This document shows, piece after piece, positions 17,018 to 24,856 of a DNA stretch of 64,000 nt. Within the stretch, counting starts at the first letter, position 1; each line of letters starts with the position of its first letter. The stretch spans positions 1-64,000 of the forward strand of contig DATNPH010000124.1 of the NCBI GenBank assembly GCA_036703315.1. Direction: 5' to 3'. Both the position numbers and the translations under genes were made by a program. This DNA is from DATNPH01 sp036703315 (GTDB taxonomy: Bacteria; Cyanobacteriota; Cyanobacteriia; Cyanobacteriales; Coleofasciculaceae). The notes below the pieces were generated by a model. It was given only the letters and a program-made list of their open reading frames with translations, did no database searches and had not been told where the DNA came from.

Positions 17018-17407
17018 TTAGCTGGCGGCAGGCTGCGCTTGTGTGTAGCTATTCAACGTTTTGCGTAGGTACTCACAACGCCCGCCCAGTACTGCATCAT
17101 CAGCTCTTGGCTGTGGTAGCGTTCCTCCCAGTACAGCAGCGTCGGGTGCTGGTAGCTCAGCTTCTAGTTGAGCGAGACGCTCTTTCCAGCGCTCCTGGAG
17201 TCGCCAGCCCCAACCGTTCGTATAAAAGATGCAATCAGCATATTGGCGTTGTGCTTTCCACTCGGCGGTTGTCCAGTAACTTATTTCTCGCGTTGTCGGT
17301 CGGGTAGCGAGGTCATAAGCACTTTTGTAGGGAATCGAATCAAGATACTTGCACAGTTGCCATAGCTCTGCAATATCTTTTCTGCCGAGATTAACGGTTT
17401 TATCCAT
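17018..17407 (-). CDS. Hypothetical protein with DAVLGG repeat motif
   Basis: 129 residues from ATG 17407, which has TGAGG six bases upstream; the frame extends 15 codons further without a better site. The N-terminal two thirds are rich in aromatic and charged residues (ISYWTTAEWKAQRQYADCIF) and resemble no enzyme I know. Near the end PAPDAAVLGG and PRADDAVLGG form a duplicated motif, a pattern of repeated (P)xDDAVLGG segments found in cyanobacterial hypothetical proteins. Function unknown. Confidence 0.65.
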   Translation of the reverse strand: MDKTVNLGRKDIAELWQLCKYLDSIPYKSAYDLATRPTTREISYWTTAEWKAQRQYADCIFYTNGWGWRLQERWKERLAQLEAELPAPDAAVLGGTLPQPRADDAVLGGRCEYLRKTLNSYTQAQPAAS

Positions 17408-18487
17408 TTTAAACCTCACAAATGAACTCACAAAGCAGCACCAGCGATGCACTTGGACTATAGGTATAGGATTGCTAGCCCAGCTTTTTGAAGCTGGGCT
17501 ATTAGTGCAGAAAGCAACAAAGGAAAGCTTCCTCTTTCTGCAATCTGACTAGGCACAACGTGAGTTCGGCGTAAGCTCAGAAGCCTTATTCTCTCCTAGT
17601 AACCCCAAAACCACAGTCCTTATTCTTTCGTTAGCCGTTTCTTGTGTCGTACTCAGATTTCACAGTATTTTTTTGCTTGTAGCTAAGGGGAAATGTGAAA
17701 AATTTTCCTTTTCACCTATACACCCTTTAACCTTTTTCCCTATACATTCCTCGGAATGTGATTTCAGGACTACTCGCGAAAAGTCAGTTCTGCAATCAGC
17801 TCACTATTGTTGCTGTATAGCTGTTTCTACAGTGTACTGATATGTTTGTGAATAATTTGTGAAGTATATCAGTGACAATGTAAATACTTTGAAAATTGTC
17901 ACCACAACAAGTGGATGCGGGCTTTAGGGGCGCAACTTTTGGGAGACTTCAATAAAAATTTTAAATTTATCTACTTAAATTAAATCTAAACTATTTGTAT
18001 ATTATTGACTGGAAATAGAACTTTTAAAGTTATAAAGATAAAGCGCTATAAGCTTAAAATAACTGATTTAAAACTTTAATTATTAGTTTGTCTACAATTT
18101 AATGATTAGTTTACATACAATTAGTTAGTTAAAATTAATAGCTAATTTATACCCGAGCCTCAATTGAGTACAATACAGGTGATTCCTAAGGGAACGATAT
18201 TTATGCCAATTCACTAAATGCTTGCTACAGATGAATTTCTTGCTCTCCCCTTGAATTCGGGTGCTGGGAGGGGTCAGTCTGTAGCAAGCCAACAGTGAAA
18301 TGGTAAGCTAATGCGCATTTAAATTGTATACTTTCGGTTTTTGAGAAAAATCCTCAATTTCTCTCTCCGTTCCCCCCGTCTCTCCGTTAGCCTAAACCAG
18401 TAAATTAAATGCTTAACAGCGTATTATCGTTCCCTTACCGTTGATAAGCAGAGTTAGTTAATCGCGCTTACTGGGAGTTGAGGCTTC
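17408..18487. other. Long AT-rich intergenic region
   Basis: 1080 bases without a supported gene. 17900-18170 is strongly AT-rich with few GC pairs. A dyad GTGACAAT (17872-17879) / ATTGTCAC (17895-17902) could be a protein-binding site or a weak hairpin. 18187-18437 is a possible miniature inverted-repeat element, listed separately. Confidence 0.55.
18187..18437. repeat. MITE-like element with nested inverted repeats
   Basis: TAAGGGAACGATA at 18187-18199 is the perfect reverse complement of TATCGTTCCCTTA at 18425-18437. Inside is a second perfect pair, GCTTGCTACAGA (18220-18231) and TCTGTAGCAAGC (18278-18289). No coding capacity and no clear target-site duplication are visible, so the mobile-element reading is a suggestion. 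A structured non-coding RNA is the main alternative. Confidence 0.4.
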
Positions 18488-19651
18488 TCATGCCTTGCTG
18501 GCAACCTGAATTTTGTCAAAAATTGCCCCCTCGGTAAAGAACTTCTTCTGGATATCATCCCAACCCCCCAAATCTTGAGCAGTGAAGAGCGTTTGGAGTT
18601 GGGGATAGTTAGATGCCTGTTCTGCTACCACGCTAGGGTTAACAACACGATATCCTAACTTAGCAAATTCTCGTTGGGCTTCTGATGTGTAAAGAAAATC
18701 GACAAACGCTTCTGCAACTTCTCTGGTATGGTGCTTATCAACGTTTTTGTCCACAACGGCAACAGGGTTGTCGATGGAAATGTTAACTTCGGGGATTACA
18801 TAAGGTAGTTTCTGCCCATTCAGTGCAGCCAGAATTACCTCATCTTCGTAGTTAAGTAAGACATCTCCTTTACCTTGGTTGAAAAATAAATCGCTAGCCT
18901 CACGCGCATTGTTGGTTAGCACGGGGACGTTTTTATAAACTTTGGTAGTAAATTCTAGCGCTTTAGCTTCGTCACCTCCGGCTTGGGTCACAGAACCCCA
19001 CAAAGCCAAGAAATTCCATATAGCAATACCAGATGTTTTTGGGTTAGCCGTAATGATATTCAGTCCATCTTGTGTCAAGTCTTCCCATGTCTTGATGCCT
19101 TTGGGATTGCCAGGACGGGTGATAATAGCAACCACAGATTGGGTCACAATCCCACCTTTGGGAGCTTGTCTTTCCCAACCGGATTTAATCAAACCTGCTT
19201 GCTCAATTTTTTGGGCGTCAAGGGCGAGTGATAGGTGTACCACATCTGCTTCTTGCGAGCCATCAATAACAACACGGGCTTGGGCACCAGACCCACCATA
19301 GCTCGGATTGATAGTGACGTTTTGGTTATGTTCTTTCTTCCACTTTTCTACAAATTTAGGAACGATCTGCTCATAAGCGGCTTTAGTAACCGAGTAGGAA
19401 ACGAGCGTTAGCTTTACATCAGGCTTGGGAGCTGAGGTGGCGTTGCTTCCAGAACAGGCAGCGATCGCTATGCTTAAGCTAGCTCCTACCAAAAACAGCG
19501 ACACAAAGCCCCACACAGAACGTCCGTTCGACCAACTTCCTATTAATTGTTGGCACCCCTGTCTAATAGGCTGGAAAGCTTTAACGATATGAGTCTGAAC
19601 TGGCTCAATCAAGTACTTTCCTAGTTTGGGGCTATGTTGCCATTTGCTCAT
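18488..19651 (-). CDS. sbpA: Sulfate-type ABC transporter substrate-binding lipoprotein
   Basis: 387 residues from ATG 19651, chosen for the GGGAGG site upstream; the frame is open 11 codons further. A long basic N-tail (about 45 residues) precedes the signal segment, and the lipobox IAIAAC puts the lipidated Cys near 66. The body is of the SbpA/Sbp sulfate/thiosulfate-binding family (LTLVSYSVTKAAYEQIVPKF, GGSGAQARVVIDGSQEADVV). Sulfate permease genes are not nearby. It follows pstB on the same strand by about 90 bases, so it is probably expressed with the phosphate operon. The oxyanion bound should be tested rather than assumed. Confidence 0.82.
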   Translation of the reverse strand: MSKWQHSPKLGKYLIEPVQTHIVKAFQPIRQGCQQLIGSWSNGRSVWGFVSLFLVGASLSIAIAACSGSNATSAPKPDVKLTLVSYSVTKAAYEQIVPKFVEKWKKEHNQNVTINPSYGGSGAQARVVIDGSQEADVVHLSLALDAQKIEQAGLIKSGWERQAPKGGIVTQSVVAIITRPGNPKGIKTWEDLTQDGLNIITANPKTSGIAIWNFLALWGSVTQAGGDEAKALEFTTKVYKNVPVLTNNAREASDLFFNQGKGDVLLNYEDEVILAALNGQKLPYVIPEVNISIDNPVAVVDKNVDKHHTREVAEAFVDFLYTSEAQREFAKLGYRVVNPSVVAEQASNYPQLQTLFTAQDLGGWDDIQKKFFTEGAIFDKIQVASKA

Positions 19652-19741
19652 CAAAATCCTCCCACTAATCAAGCCCCTGGACAAATCCAGAAGGTTCCTT
19701 TTTTGAATTATTAATTTTGAATTGGAGCGCAGCGAACTGGC

Positions 19742-20551
19742 TCAACCAAACTGACCGCTGATGTAAGCCTTAGCTTCTTTAGTTTTTGGAGAACTGAAAA
19801 TTTCCTCGGTAGGACTGAACTCAACTAATTTTCCCCGCCGCTTACCACTCTCATCGATTTGTGTGTTGAAAAATGCAGTCATATCTGATATCCGCGAAGC
19901 TTGCTGCATGTTGTGGGTCACGATGATGATTGTGTAGTGTTCCTTGAGTTCAAGACAAAGTTCTTCAACCTGCTGGGTAGAAATCGGATCGAGGGCAGAT
20001 GCGGGTTCATCCATCAGTAGGACATCTGGCTTCATCGCGATCGCCCGTGCAATACAAAGCCGTTGCTGCTGTCCTCCCGATAAAGCTGTGCCCTTCGCTT
20101 GCAGCTTGTCCTTCACTTCATCCCAAATAGCAGCTCGTCGGAGCGATTGCTCCACCAGTTCGTCCATATTGCCCTTATAACCATTGGCACGCGGTCCAAA
20201 GGCAATGTTTTCGTAAATTGACTTCGGAAAAGGGTTCGGTCTTTGGAATACCATTCCAACTTGACGCCGTAATTTCACCGGATTAATCTTGTCATCATAA
20301 ATGTTTCTACCCTGGTAGTTGATTTTACCTTCTACCCTAGCTCCGGTTACTAAATCGTTCATCCGGTTGAAGCAGCGTAGTAGGGTGCTTTTTCCACAGC
20401 CAGAAGGTCCAATAAAGGCAATGATTTGCTTTTCAGGAATTGCCACATTAACCTCCTGAAGTGCCATAAAATCACCGTAGTAAACCTTGACTCCTTGGAC
20501 ATCAAAAATCCCATTCTGTTGCTTGCTTAGGACTTGGTTGTTAGAGCGCAT
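19742..20551 (-). CDS. pstB: Phosphate ABC transporter ATP-binding protein
   Basis: 269 residues, standard PstB length. Walker A GPSGCGKST (48-56), signature LSGGQQQRLCIARAIA and Walker B VLLMDEPASALDPIS are intact. The inserts GARVEGKINYQGRNIYDDKINPVKLR and FNTQIDESGKRRGKLVEF are PstB-specific. It powers high-affinity phosphate import and takes part in signalling to the SphS sensor through PhoU where present. It is third in the leftward run pstS-pstC-pstA-pstB, 110 bases after pstA. Confidence 0.95.
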   Translation of the reverse strand: MRSNNQVLSKQQNGIFDVQGVKVYYGDFMALQEVNVAIPEKQIIAFIGPSGCGKSTLLRCFNRMNDLVTGARVEGKINYQGRNIYDDKINPVKLRRQVGMVFQRPNPFPKSIYENIAFGPRANGYKGNMDELVEQSLRRAAIWDEVKDKLQAKGTALSGGQQQRLCIARAIAMKPDVLLMDEPASALDPISTQQVEELCLELKEHYTIIIVTHNMQQASRISDMTAFFNTQIDESGKRRGKLVEFSPTEEIFSSPKTKEAKAYISGQFG

Positions 20552-20662
20552 ATCGTGAGTCTCCCGTGTTTGTTACAGTCACAATTCAGAATTTAGGACT
20601 TAGAAAGAAAAATTAGAAAAGAATGGTTTCCCGCCGCCTCGCTGTCTCCTGAATTCTTATAT

Positions 20663-21565
20663 TCATTTAAATGTCGAGAAGCGTTCCCGAAGGTAGATGG
20701 CTGTGCCATTCAGAACCAAAATCAAAAACAGTAGAACAATGATTGTTGCAGCGGCGGCTTGAGCAAAACCAGGCTCAGGTCGAGTAATGTAGGTGTAAAT
20801 TTGGATGGGCAAAGCCATAAAGCGCTGAAACAAGCCTGGATTGAATGTGAGAAAACTCACCGCTCCAATCACAATTAGAGAAGCCGCATCGCCAATGGCA
20901 CGCGAGACGGAAAGAATCACCCCTGTTAAAATACCTGGAATCGCATAAGGTAAGACGTGATTCCACACTGTCTGCCACTTAGTTGTTCCTAAGCCATAGG
21001 AAGCTTCTCGGAGGGAACCAGGAACAGCTCGAATTGCCTCTCTTGCCGTCACAATAATTACTGGTAAAGACAGCAAAGACAATGTTAGTGCCCCAGAAAG
21101 CAAAGCTGGACCGAAGTTCAAAAGATAATTGAAAACACCTAGCCCCAGTAGTCCATAAACAATTGAAGGGACTCCAGCTAGATTGCTAATATTAATCTCG
21201 ATAATATCAGTCCACCAAGCTTTCGGGGCATACTCTTCGAGATACAAAGCTGCTCCTACACCGATAGGTACGGCAATTGACATGACTAATCCCCCTAGAA
21301 GAATGCTGCCAAAAATAGCAGGACGTATACCGCCTCTATCCGGAAATCGAGAAGGAGTTTCAGTCAAAAAACCCGGTGTCAACAGTCTGCCTAACCCATC
21401 CTTGAAGACATCAAAAACTAGGACGGCAAGAACCACTAAACCAATACTCAGACCAATCAAAAAGATGATCTCAAAGATTTTGCCTGTTTTTTCTCGGCGA
21501 TCTACATTCGGAGTAAACTCTCCAGATGGTTCTTGGAAGTTGTTTTGGGAAATAGAAGTAGTCAT
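20663..21565 (-). CDS. pstA: Phosphate ABC transporter permease PstA
   Basis: 300 residues with six membrane helices. The EAA loop REASYGLGTTKWQTVWNHVLPYAIPG lies at about 190-215. The N-terminal 30 residues are hydrophilic. It forms the inner-membrane channel with PstC. The start ATG at 21565 is 5 bases past the pstC stop, indicating translational coupling. No anomalies are seen. Confidence 0.94.
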   Translation of the reverse strand: MTTSISQNNFQEPSGEFTPNVDRREKTGKIFEIIFLIGLSIGLVVLAVLVFDVFKDGLGRLLTPGFLTETPSRFPDRGGIRPAIFGSILLGGLVMSIAVPIGVGAALYLEEYAPKAWWTDIIEINISNLAGVPSIVYGLLGLGVFNYLLNFGPALLSGALTLSLLSLPVIIVTAREAIRAVPGSLREASYGLGTTKWQTVWNHVLPYAIPGILTGVILSVSRAIGDAASLIVIGAVSFLTFNPGLFQRFMALPIQIYTYITRPEPGFAQAAAATIIVLLFLILVLNGTAIYLRERFSTFK

Positions 21566-21570
21566 ATCTA

Positions 21571-22512
21571 TTAGTCGTACTTTTCTTTGTAGCGATTAGA
21601 AATCCAATGACTGACAGTGTTTAAAGCTAGAGTTATCAAAAACAGAACAGCTCCCACAGCATATAAGGTGTTGTAATTAACACTGCCACGGGGGCTATCT
21701 CCCCCAGAAATTTGAGCCATATAAGCGGTCATTGTTTCCACTGATTGAAAGGGATTAAGACTTATTCGAGGTTCTTGCCCAGCAGCAATTAGAACAGTCA
21801 TCGTTTCACCGACGGCTCTAGAAATTCCCAGAATAATGGAGGCAGAAATCCCCGAAAGGGCTGCAGGAAGGATAATTCTGATTATGGTTTCGAGTTTAGT
21901 TACGCCGATCGCGTAAGCGCCTTCCCGCAAAGAGCGAGGCACAGATAATATGGCATCTAAGCTGATGGAACCAACTGTCGGGCTAATCATTATTCCCATC
22001 ATCAGTCCAGCACTCATCGCGTTAAAAATTTCCAGGGGAAGAAACGACCGCAGAACCGGTGTTACAAATAAAAGCGCAAAGTAGCCATAGACAACCGTAG
22101 GCACACCCCCTAACAGTTCTACAGCTGGGCGTAAAATAGCTGCTACCTTAGGTGAAGCATATTCGGCTAAATAGATAGCGGAACATAAACCGAGAGGAAT
22201 GGCAACAAGCATGGCAATAGCTGTAGTCAGGAGAGTGCCATTGATCAAAGGCCAAATTCCAAAGTGTCGCTCTGCAAATAAAGGTGTCCACTTGGTATCG
22301 AGAAAGAACTCAGCGAACGAAACCTTTTGGAAAAAATCAAATGTCACTCGGAAGATAATAAAAACAATTCCAAACGTAGTAAGGATGGAAATTAACGCGC
22401 AACCAAATAATATTGCCTCGATAATTTTTTCCTGGATATCGTCGGACGCTTTCTTTTCTAGCAATTGCCCATCTTCCTGATTAAACTCATCACTAAAATT
22501 TCTGTTTCGCAT
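21571..22512 (-). CDS. pstC: Phosphate ABC transporter permease PstC
   Basis: 313 residues from ATG 22512 (MRNRNFSDEF). The frame continues 27 codons upstream, but that part is translated from heptamer-like spacer repeats and is unlikely to be coding. It has six membrane helices. The EAA loop is REGAYAIGVTKLETIIRIILPAALSG, and GRAVGETMTVLIAAG-type sequence marks the PstC family (here SRAVGETMTVLIAAGQ). It pairs with PstA. Confidence 0.92.
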   Translation of the reverse strand: MRNRNFSDEFNQEDGQLLEKKASDDIQEKIIEAILFGCALISILTTFGIVFIIFRVTFDFFQKVSFAEFFLDTKWTPLFAERHFGIWPLINGTLLTTAIAMLVAIPLGLCSAIYLAEYASPKVAAILRPAVELLGGVPTVVYGYFALLFVTPVLRSFLPLEIFNAMSAGLMMGIMISPTVGSISLDAILSVPRSLREGAYAIGVTKLETIIRIILPAALSGISASIILGISRAVGETMTVLIAAGQEPRISLNPFQSVETMTAYMAQISGGDSPRGSVNYNTLYAVGAVLFLITLALNTVSHWISNRYKEKYD

Positions 22513-22742
22513 AACAAGTAGAAAAAAGTATGAAGGATGAAGTATGAAGTGTATTAGCGTCTGCTGCGCAAACGCTGCTTGCGTCGCTACCACTATCGTT
22601 TTGTGTGCGATAGCAGCATAATGGACACACCAACAGCTCTTTAAGGATGAAGTATGAATTTTTGGTACATCAGAAGTTTCCCTTTTGGGAAACTCGATTT
22701 TGTCTTATCCTTTATCCTTCAGCCTTTTGTTGACTGTTCCTC

Positions 22743-23771
22743 TTAAAGAAGATTTGCGATCGGCTCACCCGGTTTAGCATCCTTAAACTTAGAGCCTGTT
22801 TCACCAGAGGCAAGTTTTTGCTTTACCTTGGGATAAGCCTCATTGGGTAGCGCAACATAACCAACTTGATCGACCCATTTCCAAGAATTCTCTAGATAAA
22901 AATCCGCAAACTCCCTTACCGATGGTTTGCTATCCAGAGAACTCTTGCTGACATAGATAAACAGAGGACGAGACAAAGGTAGATAGATATTTTTAACAAC
23001 GTTATCTAGAGGAACGGGCGTTTCACACTTTCCTTTTGGGCTTTCTACACCAACCATATTCAGCTTATCTTGGTTTTCCATGTAGTAAGATATGCCAACG
23101 TATCCTAGAGCATTTGTGTCGCCCGCAATCCCTTGGACAAGGACGTTTTGATTGTGACTAGGAGTATAGTCTGTGCGGCTATTTTTGGCTTTGCCAGTGA
23201 CAGCTTGTGTGAAATAATCAAACGTTCCAGTATCAGAAGCAGGGGCATACAGCTTTAGGCGCTGGTTAGGAAACTTTGGATTAACTTGGTTCCAATTAGT
23301 TACTTTGTTAGTTGATTTGGAGTTCCAAACTTTTTTTAGTTCCTCGATAGTCAGGCATTTCGCAAATTCATTTTTACGATTGACAATGACAGCAATTCCA
23401 TCTAGAGCGACAGGTAGCTCTACAAAATTAATGCCTTTCTTTTTACATCTTGTGATTTCTTCATCTCTAATGGAACGGGATGCACCAACGATATCAATTT
23501 CACCAGCACAAAACTTGCTCATCCCACCGCCAGTACCACTTGAAGCAACACTGACCTGAGCGTTAGGTTTAACCTTTTGAAATTCTTCGGCAACTGCTTG
23601 ATGGATAGGAAAACCTACAGCTCCACCATCAATACTGATCTGATTTTTCTTCTGTTCGGCTTGGCTGCAAGATGTTATACCCAAGGGAAGAAGTATTAAA
23701 CAAGCCAGTAATAATCGGAAATTTGATTGGTGGTGAAACAGCATTGAAATTAGGTTGAAATGCTTTCGCAA
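22743..23771 (-). CDS. pstS: Periplasmic phosphate-binding lipoprotein
   Basis: 342 residues. A signal segment ends in the lipobox GITSC (lipidated Cys35). The mature protein has PstS hallmarks: GGAVGFPIHQAVAEEF, SSGTGGGMSKFCAGEIDIVGASR and YAPASDTGTFDYFTQAV, which build the phosphate pocket. An internal ATG at 23744 (MLFHHQ) would give a tighter signal peptide and is a good alternative start. It leads the pst operon; about 230 bases of repeat-bearing spacer separate it from pstC, which commonly allows more PstS to be made than permease. A Pho-box-like site lies just upstream. Confidence 0.94.
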   Translation of the reverse strand: MRKHFNLISMLFHHQSNFRLLLACLILLPLGITSCSQAEQKKNQISIDGGAVGFPIHQAVAEEFQKVKPNAQVSVASSGTGGGMSKFCAGEIDIVGASRSIRDEEITRCKKKGINFVELPVALDGIAVIVNRKNEFAKCLTIEELKKVWNSKSTNKVTNWNQVNPKFPNQRLKLYAPASDTGTFDYFTQAVTGKAKNSRTDYTPSHNQNVLVQGIAGDTNALGYVGISYYMENQDKLNMVGVESPKGKCETPVPLDNVVKNIYLPLSRPLFIYVSKSSLDSKPSVREFADFYLENSWKWVDQVGYVALPNEAYPKVKQKLASGETGSKFKDAKPGEPIANLL

Positions 23772-23806
23772 ACAATATCTTATTGATTTTTAGTTTAAAA
23801 CCACAG

Positions 23807-23836
23807 GGTTTTAAAAAATATTAAGAAAACCTTAAG
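23807..23836 (-). promoter_or_regulatory. Pho-box-like SphR/PhoB binding site upstream of pstS
   Basis: Read on the minus strand: CTTAAGGT, TTT, CTTAATAT, TTT, TTAAAACC. Two good CTTAA half-sites sit 11 bases apart with a weaker third TTAAA at the next turn, matching the cyanobacterial Pho-box pattern of TTAA-centred 8-mers with 3-base spacers. It lies 36 bases before the annotated pstS start (63 before the alternative start), so phosphate starvation control by SphS-SphR is expected. Confidence 0.7.
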
Positions 23837-24352
23837 ACAAAAGGTAGTCTCTGATACATTTTAGTTTAGGGCTAACAATTCATTGAACAAAAAAACTTTT
23901 ATTAACTGCGTCGAGCCTTAACTAATCACTAATTTGTTAAAAAATTTGTAGTAGTGATTTTGAAAAAACAAATCAAAGTTTACCTCCATAGAGAGATGAA
24001 AAATGATATTGCCGTTTCGATAATTCTTCCGGAAGAAGAATCTGAGCGATCGCCAATGTGTAGTGGTGCAAGATCAAGGCGAGGTGAGTGCACTACCAGA
24101 CACAACGCGTTTTGAATTGCTATTCACTAAACGCATCATTATTAGTGACTCACCAGATTTGGTAAAGATTGTCACTAGCCAGTGAAGAGTAGTTAGTAGA
24201 GACTCGTCAACCTATACCAACTACTCACTAAAACGACTAAGGAAAAGCGACAGCTCAGACCTATAGAGCAAACTTGCTGGATATTACTTAAGCGGATCGT
24301 GCCTCTAATTCATCACGGAGTATCACCAGCGCCTGTCTACTAATGAATGGTA
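23837..24352. other. Intergenic region between pstS and the DUF2945 gene, with decayed ORF traces
   Basis: 516 bases. TTCTTCCGGAAGAA near 24024-24037 is a perfect palindrome. From about 24023 to 24185 on the plus strand an open, start-less frame (ending LFTKRIIISDSPDLVKIVTSQ) overlaps a 39-codon frame starting at 24000 in another phase. Together they look like a frame-shifted small gene, but I recognise no family. Confidence 0.35.
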
Positions 24353-24568
24353 TTACTCCTCTACTTTCTCCAGAGCATCAGGCTTATGAGCGGCTTGTTT
24401 TCCCGTCTTCTCGCTCTCAACAAGGTACTCAGGGTTATCTTTCGAGGCAGATACGTGGTGTCCTTTGATATCAGTAGGTGAAGTGAGCTTCTTCTTCACT
24501 TCGCCGGTGGTTTTACCTTGTGACGTATTCCACTCAACCTTGTCGCCTTTGTTCAACGGCTCAGACAC
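24353..24568 (-). CDS. DUF2945 (HVA1-family, Tudor-like) small protein
   Basis: 71 residues starting at GTG 24568, which has AGGAG eight bases upstream. KGDKVEWNTSQGKTTGEVKKKL, HHVSASKDNPEYLVESEKTGKQAAHKP is the complete DUF2945 signature. Family members are small soluble proteins, often linked to stress or desiccation in bacteria, with no established biochemical role. It is transcribed alone. Confidence 0.88.
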   Translation of the reverse strand: MSEPLNKGDKVEWNTSQGKTTGEVKKKLTSPTDIKGHHVSASKDNPEYLVESEKTGKQAAHKPDALEKVEE

Positions 24569-24856
24569 AGATTGACTCCTGTTTTATCTTTTACAAATGT
24601 TTACAATTTCATGATGTCCGCTGCATAATAAGAAATAATCGATCAAACGACAGATTACGACTCCGGAATTTTCCCCTCAAATACCTCTTTTGTAAGTGGT
24701 TCGTTATCAGTGAACTTCTTAGGAAGAGCTGTGTCAGTTTGAACTAATAGGAAATTGATAGTTTTCAATTGTAAGCAGGAATTGAATTAGATCAGGAGTG
24801 ACGACCGTTCCCTGAACAGGTAAAACTAGTGAACAGCACAGTTATATACAGTCGCC

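Noticed and set aside
18488..23771. SphX (second phosphate-binding protein) as identity for the terminal binding protein
   Set aside because: Its sequence (VSYSVTKAAYEQIVPKF, YGGSGAQARVV) is of the sulfate-binding family, not PstS/SphX.
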